A stretch of 64,000 nucleotides of DNA, from the NCBI GenBank assembly GCA_013397115.1, contig VWZW01006137.1, forward strand, positions 2,789,197-2,853,196, written 5' to 3'. The first letter of the stretch is position 1, and each line of letters opens with the position of its first letter. This DNA is from Edolisoma coerulescens. Lineage: Eukaryota > Chordata > Aves > Passeriformes > Campephagidae. Made by a program: the position numbers and the translations under genes. Below, one piece after another: positions 23,881 through 37,600 of the stretch. Under the pieces are notes generated by a model. The model was not told the DNA's origin. It searched no databases and saw only the letters and a list, made by a program, of their open reading frames with translations.

Positions 23881-25595
23881 TCTTTGTTTGCTCAAAAATG
23901 CACTTTTGTGTTGATGGAAACTATCTGCAAATTTGTACCAGATTTGACCAATTGTTTCAGCCAAAAAAAAATATTGGAAATGTCAAGATGATTTGTTTGA
24001 ACATTTTTAAGGAAAATATTTTTGAAGCTGTTCCATTTTGAATAAATAATCAAATATTCAGTGGAGTAAAACTAGAGCCTGATTCACCCTCATCTTAGGT
24101 AAGAACCCCAAAGAGTCCATTCTTTGCTTATTGTCAGTGACATCTGAAGGGAGAAGAAAGGGAATAGTTTCTAGGAGACCAAACGTATCTAAAAGCCAGT
24201 GACTCAGGTTTCCCTATGAATAAGAAAAAAAAAATTAATATTTTGCTTTATGATCACAGAGACAGAAGTTGTTAAAACTGACAACACCTTCTAAGCAAAA
24301 GCCTAAAGGGTCAGTCCATTAACTGGGCATTTGGTGCTCTTTCATGTCTACAAGATGATCTAGGGACATAATTTCCAGTTAAAAATCCAACATAGAGTTT
24401 AACATCTAACTGTATTTTAGAGACAAGATTTATGGGCAGAGGCCTGATTTTTCTCCCATCACTTCTTATTAACAATTTGTTGTCCTCGCTTGAACCAATC
24501 AATTAGATTATGATTGTTCAGATCGTTTCAAGTAATTCTCTTTCTTTTTCACTCTTATACACAGTTTGGATGCTGTATGAGCTAGAAATTCCATTGGATG
24601 GTCTGACATGTGAAAAGTAGTTATTGTGTTTTTTGAACTTCCTCTAGCTATTTATGCAGTTGGTTGTTTTCTTTTGTGTTAATCTTTGCAGATGATTATT
24701 CATCACCCAAAGACTCTGTATGCTCTCACAAAGGTGAAGGAGAATATTGAGGTTTTGACTGCCTGTATAATTAAGGGACAACTTATTTACCTAAACCTAG
24801 ATGCCTGATGGTAATTGAGATGACCAGGCATATCTTTCTGGCTTCTAGCTTCTCTTGGGAAGGATATAGACTTTCTGTGGGAACTACGCATCTGCCATCC
24901 CTATACAGAGGTGCTGCATTCCCGAGTATGTCTCAAATGCAACTGAACTGAACCCAAAAACCTTCAGGGTTTTCCTTCACTGGGATCCTGGCATTCAAAG
25001 AAAAGTTTCTTGCTAGGACTGTATAACTTCTAAAATAAAAATAATACCCCTAAATGCTCTGGAGGTCTGCAAACAATCTACGTGTTTGACAGTCTAAACT
25101 CTGTTCATCAAATTGTTTTAACTCATTGTAAAAACCAGAAGTTCATTGCTTCTAAAAGGCAATAAAGGGGCACAGGGAAAGGAAAGGAGGAGGAAAGCCA
25201 AATTATTGCCTTTGGTTTATCAGAACGTTTGGGGATGATGCCTCGGCAGATGCATAACAGTTTTTTTCTTTTCCTGATAGCTAGTTCCCACACCATTATC
25301 AGTTTAGAAACTTTACTGTGCAGGATCATGTTTAGAATTTGTGTGTCTCTTAGTGTAACCAATATATTTCCTAAACTGACAAATAAGATGAAGATTTAGC
25401 CTGAAATTGAAACTTTCAATTCTTCAATGGAAACGGAGAAATTAATTATGTTAAATATAAACACTTTATGCTCTTAAATCCATGATAATTTCATTCTTTT
25501 GCATTTTTCCACTTTCACAATTTTTTTTTTTTTATGGCTGAAAGTGTAGGATTCCTTTATGTTTAGTCACGTCCACAGTTTTAGAATACATGGAT
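23881..25595. other. Unique AT-rich non-coding DNA
   Basis: Nothing recognised beyond short A or T runs. Confidence 0.55.
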
Positions 25596-25652
25596 CCATG
25601 TATGCACGTGTGAATGTGTACGTGTGTGTGTGCATGGGCACATGTGTGGTGT
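25596..25652 (+). repeat. Imperfect TG-rich simple repeat
   Basis: TATGCACGTGTGAATGTGTACG is followed by five TG units and further CATGTGTGG steps. A degenerate (TG)n tract. Confidence 0.6.
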
Positions 25653-27249
25653 CCCTCCTCTGTTCTAAAGCATGGTGTGCCCACTCATAGGCAGATGGAG
25701 CTCTAGAAGCTGCAGAACCTGACTTCCAGTCCCTGTCTCTGAGTGATTTACATTCTAATCATGTCTGTTGTCTCCAGCACATGGATTCAATGAAGTGTGA
25801 GATGCTCTGCCTATAAAAATGTAGGAGTAAAAATATATATAGTACATTTTTCCGTTTGTTAATAAAGTTCAACAGGCATCTGTGCAGAGAACGTACAGTG
25901 GTCAGGCTGCTTATGTGCAAATGTGGTCTCTCTGTGACTTCTGTAATCTCATAAAGTTCATTTATCTACACCCAGTAAGCTATTTTCAGTGAAACCTTAA
26001 TTCTGAATGAACCTGTTACAGGCTGGTTTTCTGTAGCTGACAAATTCATAACTTCTTTTCTAATTTTAAAAGCATTCAAAACTCCATAAGTTAGTCACAG
26101 CTTTCTGACTTAAGATAAGGCTTGATGGATACCTTTTTTCCACCAAGTAGTAACAATCCTTTAGAATTCAGTTAACTTGCTTTGAATTCACTGAATCATT
26201 TCGTTTGTCATAACACAGTCTTTTATGACCTTTTGTGTATAAATAGGGAAAATTAATTGCTTCTGGCAACATCAAAGTGTTGTTTCACCATACATTTAAT
26301 CATTAGCTTTAAATGCTCCCAAACTAATGTTCCAAGACATTGCAAAGAGGTAATAAGTTCAAAGCAATATGAAACATAAAGCAGGACTCTAGAGTGAGTT
26401 AAAAGGATTTTCTTTAAATATATAAGAGCTTTCAAACCCATTGTACGAAACTTGGAGGAATTTTGGCCAGAACTAAAAGAAGAGCTTTACTCCCATATTT
26501 CAATGAATTACCAGATCTGCTAGATACTGTATGCCCTTCTGAACTCAAACAATCTGTCTCCAAGAAATAAAAAGTACAAAAATAAGCTTAATTGGTTCTG
26601 ATATATGTCAGAATTTGTGCTTGTGACGTATTAATAAAGCCGATGAACAGCGCACATGTTCAATATGAAATCCCACAAAACTCGTGCGTTCTGTATTATC
26701 ATTTATAGCAGAAACTTCAAATGGGGAGTTTCCTTTTACATGTTCAGATTCTTTTTGTTTTCCTTTGCACAAAGGATTAGGTCCAATAGTTTATGAAAAT
26801 ATACATTTCAGTAAAATGTTTTACTTTGAAGGAGTTGCTTCTCCAAACCATTTCAGCGGCCCTCAAAATATCCATGCACTTGGATCTCAGGCACTCTGAA
26901 TGTCTTGGAGAAAAGCTTTTGTTCTGGGGAGAGTCACAACAAGGTGTGATGCAGTTACAAGTGATTTAATAATCATAAGAGACAACAGTACAACAGAGGT
27001 GAGGTATAAGAAAGTCTCATGCACTTTGAGGAGATTTAATGCCTGCTACAAAGCCTATTGTAACCACGTCTTTCCTACGTGGGATTTGGATCACCACCAT
27101 AATATTGTTCCACATTGCCTTCAATCTTTATCCATAATTGGCAAACTGAGAGCAGCAAGATCCAGGCTGTCACTTTTTTCAGTTTCCAACGCAAAACTGC
27201 ACATGCATGAGTTTCATGCTGAAAACATTTAGTGCTGTTGCATAAAATG
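25653..27249. other. Unique non-coding DNA
   Basis: No repeat or gene recognised. Open frames at 26684-27232 are short and unrelated to any family I know. Confidence 0.5.
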
Positions 27250-27450
27250 GAAATTTGTGAGTGTCCGTGAGTGCCAGCACTGAGCTGAGCACAGTGCACT
27301 GCGCAGGCACGCGATGGGTGTTTGTCAGAGCTCTGCCCAAGGGCACTGTGGCACCAGCAGAGCGCGGCACCAGGAGCTCAGGGAGCAGAGCTCTGCGCTC
27401 TGCTCCGACACAGCCTTGCCTTGTGACAGTGAGCACCGTCTGAGCCTCAG
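27250..27450. other. Small GC- and CpG-rich patch
   Basis: Roughly 200 bases much richer in G+C than the surroundings, with CpG steps in GTCCGTG, TGCGCAGG, CACGCG, AGCGCGG, TGCGCT, CTCCGAC and CACCGTC. Internal repetition of GAGCTCTGC/CAGAGCTCTGC words. Stop-free frames run across it on both strands, as expected where stops are rare. It could be a small CpG island or a GC-rich repeat fragment. Confidence 0.45.
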
Positions 27451-30400
27451 ATTCCTCTAAATGGAAAGTGCCATTGCAGGCATTTTTCCTTCTTGCAGCA
27501 ATAACCACAAAGATGCAGCTGTCTTCTAGCAAATAGGGGCATCCTCAGCATCCAGTTCTGTGGAGGTGTGAAATCACGTTCATTAATGCAGCCTAAAAAC
27601 CTGAAAAATATTTTTCCATAGATTTTTTGAAAATGTGATCACCAAGTTATCACAACTTTATTGAAATTGGAGGCTTGTTCACCATCACAAATACCTCTAC
27701 ATACTGGCCAGATGTACAGGAAAAGGGGGCAACAGCGAGGTACAGGTTTACAGACACTGTCTCCAGCAGTCAACAGCCTTACTCAACTCCATCAGGGACA
27801 GTGGCTTAGGCTGAACCCTGAAAACTGTTTCTCTGTGCAATCTGCCCAAATGCTGCTCACCTTTTGGAAGCTGAATAGCACCTGTTCTTTCACTTTAGTC
27901 ATTGTTTGGAGGTGCAGAGGAGAAGAAATAATTTGCCTAATTTGACTTTTAGCTTTTTTATCTTTTATGCATAATAAATGCGTGCCATAAACCCTCTAAA
28001 ACTAGAATATTATTAATTAAATAGTAATCAAGAGCTAAAGAAAATTCTCTTTCCCTTGGCTTAGTCAGTTCAGTTCATACTGTTTTAAATCAAGAAATAA
28101 ATTTAAAGCTAAAACATTCTCTATATAAATCTGCAGAAGATCATCTGAGATAGACAGCAGCACATATGTTTATAGTTGAGAATCTGGCAGCCAGAAGATG
28201 TAACAACTGATGGTCAAGATGTTCTGGTTCAGAGTTGGAAAGTAAATAATTCCTGAGAGGAAGGATTCTACAGTTCTGGGCAGCTGATCCGGTAATAAAA
28301 TAAATAAGCAATAAAATCCACTTCCTGTTTTGAGAGTTCACATTTCATACTGGCAAAATTCTCCTATTAAATTCAATTTCATGCTTCCATAAATAAACCT
28401 GGCACCTTTTTAAACACTTTTCCATCTGTTTTACAACTAGAAGTGTATTATTTAATGCACTCTTGGGATTCACACCAATGGGAAAAGGACTACTTGTATA
28501 GAACACAACATTTTAGTTGGAGAGAGTACAGAAAAATAATCGCCAGCTTCCCTAAATTCTCAAACAATTGTAACAGGACTCTGATGTAATCATTTTTATC
28601 AGGCAGGAGAAAGAGACTTTTTTCTTTTGTGCATACATGTTATTTTTTATTCAACATGAAATGTATTTTGAAGGAGAACAGAATATCTACTTTTTTGCTT
28701 ATGAGGAGATATTTCTCCTTCTTCTTCAAGATAGGGAAAATAGCTCCTAAAAGTGTAAAGACGCAATCAATTGAGTTAATCCCAGAAACTCTTTCAGTGA
28801 GAAGTTATCTCTATTGACAAAGAAATCTAATGGCAATGTAAGTATTATTCTTTAATTCTTTGGGCCATTTGCATGGATAGATCCTGAACTGCTGTGCAAA
28901 AGCTCCATTATCTTTATTTCATATGTGTAATATATACAGTTCAGATAACAAAATGAAAATATGAAACCATTTTCCCCAGTCATCAGCAAGCCAGAGGTAG
29001 TCAGATATCTTGAGATGCAGACAGGAGAATCACGTGCTTGACTCTCCTGTGCCTCCATCTAGGATTCATTCTAAGGACAACTTAAAGGCTTTTTCCTGTT
29101 GTCCTCGATCTTGGACTGATATGCAGTGATGGAATAGAGTGAAAGCACTTGAACTGCATGCCTCTGTTCAGTATTCACTGATTTTTCTGCCATTTCCAGT
29201 ATATAATTCAGAAGATATGTGGCTTAGCTTCTTTTTTTTAAAGTGTGAAAGGCAGCAATGTCAGCACTTAGGGCACAGAACCTCTTAACCTCCCCAGCAC
29301 TCCAATAAACACCAAAACACCTACTGAGCCCACAAAGCTCCCGCACATAAAATTTCCACTGGGTAGAGAGAGCAAGCTTGAAGAGAAAATGTATGTATTT
29401 GCAAGGATGTAGCAGTGTGTCTAATGAAAAGAGCACAAAAGCATTGGCAGAGACAAAGGAGAAGTCTTTAAGCCATCGTAGAAATTAACACTGTATGATA
29501 GTCCTTAGGGAAAAATATAGGGTGTGACAAGGGAAAAACTCACATCATAGATGGATCTTTGCTTTGTGTTCTTAAGACTGCACTTAGCTTTAACTAAAGC
29601 CTTTGACATACAATGATGTTCACTTTCCTTGAGACAGCAAACTAAAACCACTGATACAGTGCTCACAACAAAAGACAGCAGCTCTGATGGCCTCTAAAGA
29701 AGTCAGATTGAACATTATGGAAATGGTTAAGAATATTATTTTTTTGTATTCCATCTGACCTTGTACCCACTGCAGAGGAAGGATACACACAGGTAAAGAG
29801 GATCCACAGCAGGATAAAGATTTACAGGTGATAATCCTGTGTCTCCAGTGACTTGTCCAAAACCAGGAACTGGTTTCTTAGTTGCTGTTCTTTATCTTCA
29901 TTCATGGAAAATAAAAATGGCTTGTCAATCCCATTTCATTACTTTCTTTCTTGGGTGCCCATGAGTACACATGCAAACGAAATATTCCTGTAGTTAGACC
30001 CACCCCAAATCCTGTGTGAGCCAGAGAAGGCAGGCAAGGGTCCTCAGCTCTAACATGTGCTGTGGATATTCTCATCAGTCAAAGGCCCTAATCCATGAGC
30101 TATAGGCTTTGAATGGCTTTGACCCCTTTTGGTCAGACATCTGTAGAGAGGCCTCTTGAAGTTTCAGATATGATGCATATCCTCAACATGATGGATCCAG
30201 ATGATGTTCTTATTTCTGCACTGTAGAGAAATTTTACCTTTTTAAGGAATAGTTGGGAAAATTATTTAATACTGAATTTCTGATTTGGCCTCCACATTGT
30301 CCTTGTTGCTGAGGCAGATTTACTAGGGGATCAAAAGAACAAGAGGCAACAGTACCCCTTGATTGTATGTGCACTCATAAATTAACCAGTTCCAGAGAGC

Positions 30401-30829
30401 ATTCCTTGGGTACTGGAAGTCAGTCAGTCATATACACTGTTAAACTGTTAGCAGAGTCCTTGGCATGGTTTTGACCCATGTCATAAGCACACTTCCAGAC
30501 AATTCCTAGGAAAGTGTGGAAGTTACAGTGGGCCAGGGAGCCCTCTGAAGAGTCACTTTGGATGCCACCACACTGTTCTGGAGTGTAAGAGAGTTCAGCA
30601 GGATGGTTACGGGCTGTTTCATGCTAGTTATTTCCATTGGCAGGGGATAACACTGGAAGTGAATTCAACAGAGTCACGTAACCCCTACAATTGCTGCTTT
30701 ATGCATGGCAGTATCAGGATCGAACAACGAAAGCATTGCTCAGAATGGCTGTATCCAGTTGCATCCAAAATTACTTTTAGCTTCAGAACAGGAAAAATGT
30801 TTAACACCTCTCTCAGGAGCACAGCCAGG
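27451..30829. other. Unique non-coding DNA
   Basis: No repeat, exon or RNA gene recognised. The 30,650-30,830 part just before the CR1 copy is not clearly CR1-derived. Confidence 0.5.
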
Positions 30830-31694
30830 AAGAATGAGCGTACTCTCATCCAGTTTGCCAATGACACCAGGCCGTGCGGTGTGGTCCACATGTTGGAGGG
30901 AAGGGATGCCATCCAGAGGGGCCCTGACAGGCTTGAGAGGTGAGTCTGTGCAAACCTCGTGAAGTTCAACAAGGCTAAATACAAAGTCCTGCACCTGGGT
31001 CGTGGTGAGCACGAGCACAAGCACAAATACAGGCTGGTCAGAGAATGTGAGAGCAGCCCTGGGGAAAAGGACTTGGGGGTATTGGTGGATGAGAAGTTCA
31101 GCATAACTTGGCAATATGTACTTGCAACCCAGAAAGAAAAGTGTATCCTGGGCTGCATCCAAAGCAGCCTAGGCAGCAGGTCAAGGGAGAGGATTCTGCC
31201 CCTCTGCTCTGAGACCCCACCTGGAATTCTGTGTCCACTTCTGGGGCCCCCAACATAAATAGGATGTAGACCTGTTGGAGTGAGTCCAGAGGAGGCCATG
31301 AAGATGATCAGAGGGCTGGAAAACCTCTCCTGTGAATACAGGAGGCTGCTCAGCCTGGAGAAGAAAAAACTCTAGAGAGACCTCATAGCAGCCTTCCAGT
31401 AACTAAAGGGGGATAATATGATGGGCACAAACATTTTAGTTGGATCAGAAGCAGTAGGAAAAGGGTTAATGGTTTTAAATTGAGGTAAGGTCAGTTTAGA
31501 TTAGATATAAGAAAGAAATTTTTTACAATGAAGGTGGTAAACCACTGAAACAGAGACGTTCTGGATGCCTTGTTCCTACAAGTGTTCAAGGCCAGCCTGG
31601 TCTAATGGAAGGTGTCCCTGCCCATGGCAGGTGGGTTGGAAGTAGATGACTTTTAAGGTCCGTTCCAACCCAAACCATTCTATTATGCTATGAA
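30830..31694 (+). mobile_element. CR1 LINE, about 0.86 kb, 5' truncated
   Basis: Seen: a near-continuous CR1 3' half. It starts within the reverse-transcriptase palm (TTTGCCAATGACACCAGGCC, where the usual Asp-Asp pair now reads Asn-Asp). It then passes through GGGATGCCATCCAGAGGG, TTCAACAAGGCTAAATACAA, GACTTGGGGGTATTGGTGGA, TGGGCTGCATCCAAAGCAGC, CCCCACCTGGAATTCTGTGT, GATGATCAGAGGGCTGGAAA, CAGCCTGGAGAAGA, and the 3' UTR to GTTCCAACCCAAACCATTCT plus ATTATGCTATGA. Odd points: about 25 bases are missing before CAGCCTGGAGAAG, and several stops and shifts break the reverse transcriptase C-terminal frame. The long open frames on the opposite strand here (up to 204 codons) are antisense artefacts. Confidence 0.95.
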
Positions 31695-34600
31695 ATAGAC
31701 TTTGGGCTTTTTTTTTTTTTAATTTCCCCTGTTGATTCTGCTATTTACTTATTCATTTCCTAAAGTGTCAATAGCTGTTTATAATAGAAATACACAGAAT
31801 TCAAAAGCTTTTGGCTTACTTTGTTTCAAAGAAGCAGATTTGTCCTTTCTTATTGCTTAAAGGCAGCATGAAATTTTAAGCCAGCATTTCCCATCAGTAT
31901 TTGCTTTTTTGTTATTTAGGGACTAACAAGAGATCCCAAGTATTTCCTGCATTCACAGCTTGTAACCTCTGCCTAGGGATTTCAAGCACATAAATCATTT
32001 TAGCTTTTCACAAGCAGAAATTGCCTTGTCATGATCCCAATAATCAGCTCATTGATTCATACAATTTCCCTGGGTTCTGAAGCAATGTAGTAAATTGTCT
32101 CGGAGTTTTGTGAATGCATGTGTGTGTAAGTGAAGGTTCACATATGTGTGTGAATATACATATAGATAACAGGATGATATACCTCAGTAGAAACTTCTGG
32201 GCCAGCCACCAGACTGGCACTCTTACAAGCAAATAATGTTTCAGTGCACCTGGTGTAAGGCTTTGAACTTCAGCTCAAGAGTGTTTGTGTCTCTGCTTCC
32301 ATTGGTTCTGTTGCAAAGCTGTTCTAGGGTCTAACTGCTGTAACAGATAAGAATCTTCTGATTTCCAGATTGAGTCTATTCAGAGACCAATTTATACCTT
32401 TCTGTTGTTGTGCCAGCATCATCCTTTTGTTTAAATCACTGTTCTTTTTCTGTGGTATTTATCTCTCTGATGTATTTATAGAATGTAATCATATTGCTTC
32501 TTGATTTTGATTTGCCAGGCAAGACAAATTGAATAAACCCACTGTTCTCTGACTGTACCTGCTGTTCTTTTCTGCACCCATCTTTCCTCAGCACAAGTTA
32601 CCAGAATTGCATGCAAGACTAAAAGTGACATCTTGTTAGTACTTTGTGAAGCACCAATAATCTTTTATTATCTCTGCATAATTTTGATAGTAATCTTGCA
32701 AAGGATTCATATTGTGAAATTCATCATCATATTAGCAATTTCCAGCTGATTAGGTCTTCATATCACCACCCTGTAAACAGACTTACCCAAATGTAATTTT
32801 TATCTTGTTGGAGCCCAGCCCAATGGCACAATCCTCAATATCACCCAGTTCCTCCATATTCACCACCTTCTAATTCTGTACCTCTTACAGGCTTCAGGGC
32901 AGACCTTTTGTATTAATAGCAAAGCAATTTCCTCCCAGTCTGGAGTTCCCCTCATGCCAGTGGCTCTAGTGCCCTTTCTGGCCAAATTCTAACCAGCTTT
33001 GCAGTTCCATTATTGAACCTATCTTCTCTGGCCTTGCTGGTAATCTCTCAGTGGCTACCACATTAAATGTTTTCATCAATGTCCAGGAAGTTTATATTTA
33101 CCTCACTTCCTCTGTCTGGAAATTATTTTATTTTGAGAAAGAGGATGGAAGATTAGTTTATCATTATCTGCATTAGGTTAACTCTTTCAGTAACTGACCT
33201 CCATGCCTTTAACAATTCTTTTATTCCAATCTTTTTTAAAAGACATCAGATTGCTGATGGTGAAATCTAGGTGATCTCAGGTTGTTCAGACCATTTTCTT
33301 ATTCCAATTTCTTTACTGTGTGTGTGACGTGTCTCCAAACACTAGGCACCAAACAGGTTTTATGCATTTATTAAAAATAGCTGCTGCACCACTTGAAATT
33401 TTGCTTGCCAATTTCCTCTTGGGATTGTACTTATTTTCCACTTTTTACCTCCTGGAGTATATTAGACATCTCAAATTGTGTTTTTACCTTGATTCTGCTG
33501 GTTCCCATTTCTGTACATTAAAAAATGTGTCCTTGTTTTTTTTCCCCCATGTCCAAAATCTCTGCTTATTTCCTTGAAATCTGAGCTAAAGCATAATTCA
33601 GTTTTCAGCCTCTACTTGATTTATTCTTAATTTCTGCTCTATCATCACTACTTTCTGGCCCTACTTATTTTTCCACCCTTGTTCTTTTTATCCACATGGC
33701 TGAAGGATCTTCTGCTATGTGCTTTAATATTCTTTGCAAGGATCAACTCAGCTTGACTCTTTGTTATTCTCACTTTATCTACACATTTTTTGGCCTCTAA
33801 GGCAGTTTTCTTTGTTGATCAGTCCTTTTCCCCCTAATCAGTGTAGGCACTCTGCTTATTTCTAATATTCTGGTTTTTTTTTTTTCATTTGTTCAGATCT
33901 GGAATCACTTTCTGCAAGTTTCCTTTTCTTTTCTTTCTCTCTGAGACAGAGACTTGTGATAAGTTTTGCACCCCTGACTTCAAGGCTTCTTCTACATTCA
34001 AGTATGAAATTCAAGTCCAGCTGAATTAACTGTCTAGTTTCTGCTGTGTATCAAAATTTGCCCTTTGGAAATTAATGTTAATGTTTATGAAGTTAATTTT
34101 CATTTAATTTTAACTCATTACTTCATGGTACCTCAGGTCCAGTGTCATTCTCCATGAACAAAGTCAGCTTATTTCTGAGGTCTTTGATGCTTATCATCAA
34201 AACCAGTGGTTATCTGGTTAAGAGGAAGGCTACAGAATGGAAGATATCGGACCCTACTATTTTTTCTGTACTTTTGACCTAAGCATGACTTACTACTTGG
34301 TCACTGTTTTTTTTTTTTCTTTTTTTGCTATGGCTATGCTTGTAGAGACTGCTGTGGTCTGGTCTTTGTGTCTCAGACCCAACAGGCACAGTTTGACGTT
34401 ATCAATTATTGCCAAGCTCTCTCTGCCTTCAGAGTATGTTGGACACATCCAAACCCTTTGTGGGGTACTTCTGTGTCCATGCAAATTCCTAAACTGAGAA
34501 TTTATCCTATCCTGCTGATCATTTCAGGCCAGAACCATGTCAGGCTCCAGTTTAACACATTCTAATTGGTTGGGACACCAATTTAAGAGTACAGTGAGCC

Positions 34601-37600
34601 TATGTCCATACCTGAGCATTGTTTAATTTACAAGATAGCCTATTATTTTGGTCATCCCAGCACTCACAGATAATGAACAACAAGTGGGAGAAGGATTTCA
34701 GGTTCCCTGTTTGCCTTTCAGAAAGACAGAGCAAACTCGAATTCCCACTTCCAAGTATGCCAGCCTTTTCATTAAGCAATGAGACAGCAAATTTGAAAAG
34801 ATCCAAATGCTGTTGCTGCAGGAAGAGCAGCAGGCTCTCTGATGTGTTATGGCAAGGCTTAACTCAGCAATGGGATCCAGACTTCTCACCTTTGGTGTTG
34901 GAAAGACACCACATGGAAGAGGAGACAACCACTTTACCAGTGGGTTTAGCAGAAATTTGGTAGGGAATAGAATTTCAGTTCCTTGTGGGAGATATTTAGA
35001 AACAAAAACAACGTAATCATTTTACACTATTGAAAAATTAACTTATACTTGGGTTCTTGCCAGGAAATTTACCTTCAATTAATCTGACGTTATATCACAA
35101 TGCAAAATGGAAACTTCTCAATTCAGCTTAGGCAAATGATCATCTACCTTAAAATGAGATGGATCTCTCAAAAAATTGAATTTTTCCTTCCTTTCTAAAA
35201 AAATATCTAAAGCTCCAGAGTAAACTCAGGGGAAAACATTGCAGTAATGCTTGTCTTCTGTTTGAATAGTGTAGGTGTATTTTTTCAGAGAGCCTCAATA
35301 TGTTTAAATTTCAGCTTGTTCAATTGTTTGAGATTTACTTTTCTTTGGATGCGAGAATGTAGATTTTGACATACTGCATCACACTATGAGTCAAACCATG
35401 CTCAACTGTCTCTGAGAAGCTGTGAGCAATGAACAGAAAATTCTGAAAGGTGTACAGGCTATGAACAATGGATAAGCTTAAAGGTTTTTCATGAAAACTA
35501 GACGTATTTCTATAAACCATTTCATTTTGTGAATAACATATGAACTTCACAGAAACAAAGATCACTTCCTGAAATAGAATCTCAACAAAATTAAAAGACA
35601 AAGTTTACCAGATTTTTCATTCATAATTTATAATTCTAAAGGTTTTCCTTATGTACTTTGAACTGTTCCACATTTACAAGACCATATATTCTTTGAAAGT
35701 GGAAAAAATAAGGGTTTGAGATTCAAAATGTTTAAAATATGTACCAAGACATAAGGTTGATACAAGAGGGAAGAAAGTCTGTTTTGCTTGTATACCCTTC
35801 TGCTGTGATATCAACAGTAGGCATCCCTAATATATTTGGATAAGAGTACTCAATTCATCTAGGTAAGGGACATGAAAAGTAATTAATCGATCAGAAAGAA
35901 ACAACTCTCTGCCTAAAATGTTATCATGCTTGTGAGAAAAACCAGACAGATATGCCCTGAAGTTCTTTTATAGAAAGAATAATTGAACTGTTTTTACAAA
36001 TATTACTTGATTTTAAGAATTATTTATATGTAGTTTTCATTGTCTCCTATTTCCTTCCTTCCAGAGTAGCAATATTATCTCTGCCAATGCAGCTCACATC
36101 TAAGTGACAATTACTTTATATCAGCTGGGACTTCTGTATTAACAGAGATGACTTCTTCAGAAAGAGGAAGCAGACACCAGTTTTGATCTAACAAATTATT
36201 CCAGGTTCTGAAGAAATAAGCACTCTTCTGTTTGTGGAGTTTCACATTCATGTTTCAAATATGGTCCCCTGGATACAAATTCCCATACAGAATCAGAAAC
36301 TTGCAGTAATTTATAAAACATTCTGGTGAAATACTAGATGCGACAGTAACGTGATGCTTGCAGTAGGTTGCATAGTGTTACATGATCTGCTTCAGAGCGA
36401 TCTGGAGAGAGAAATGATATTCAGACAATAAAAGCCTGAAAATCAAAAAGTAAAAGAAAAGTGGTCACAGAAGCTTTTGTCATCATGACTGATTTGGAGA
36501 CAATTCTGTAGGTTAGTTTTTTCTGTGGTTGCTTTGCATCTGCTCTTAAACTGCTATGCAGTGTCGCTGTTGTGCAGTTAGAAAATGTTTAGGTTCCAGG
36601 ACTAGATGTGGGTACTGTAAGTGACACGGTACCAAATTTATGACCATCTACAGGACATACACTGTAATATGTCCCCAAGTTAATTTCTGTTTCTATCCTA
36701 GTAATTGCAGTTGACCTAGAGTACTGAAACAAATGTCAGTTGAAAGACTTCTTTTGATGAAGAATCTATATGATATCTAAATATCCAGAAAATCACCTGA
36801 AAGCATGTTAGAACAAATGTACCTATTAGTCACCTCATTCTGAACTTACACTTTTCCCCTTCTGTTTTTCCTTGAAGATCATGTAGTTTCAAAGGCACAG
36901 GAAAAATCAACATATCAGACTAATCAGGACCTGATCTTCTGAGAAGTACCTTCCATCTTTTATTTTTCTTATACTCTGCAAAGGATCCACCTTCTGAAGA
37001 ATGCCAAAGGTGAGACAGACTTAAAAATTTGATTTCCTCATAAATATGCATTCAGATTGGTGAAAAAACCAAATTAACTGAAGGTATCTGTAAGCTACTT
37101 AAATGTTCACAACTGGTGTAAATCACAGATGACATGGACCCCTAGAAGCATCACACTTACATCAGACATCTAAATTCTGAAATGTTTTTGAAAGAAACAG
37201 AATAGCAAAGAGGTTTATAAGAAGGATTGGTGATTTAAAATGTTTCCATAAATTTATCTTCTGAGACATCAAACATGTAAATAATCTTTCCTTTGAACTG
37301 AATAATTGTTAAGGACCATAAGTGCAGCTGCTTTTCCAATACAAAGGAATCAAAAATTGCTTTTCAGGTAGTATTTGCAAGCAAATATCCCCTATTAATA
37401 TCTCAGGTACATCTGTAGATATTTTATTAACAGAAGAAACTGCTGTCCAACACTCAGATTCTTTCTGAAACAGCTCAAGTAGCCTGCAAGCTCCACTTTG
37501 ACGGCCACCAGAAAGCATGACCAGAAAGTAGGAGGAAAGGCATATAATGTCCCCTCTGAGAAAATATGGCACAAACGTATTAAATTCTCATCAGACAGCT

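Noticed and set aside
30685..31299. 204-codon minus-strand open frame, longest in the window
   Set aside because: Antisense to a clear plus-strand CR1 copy, with no independent protein motif.
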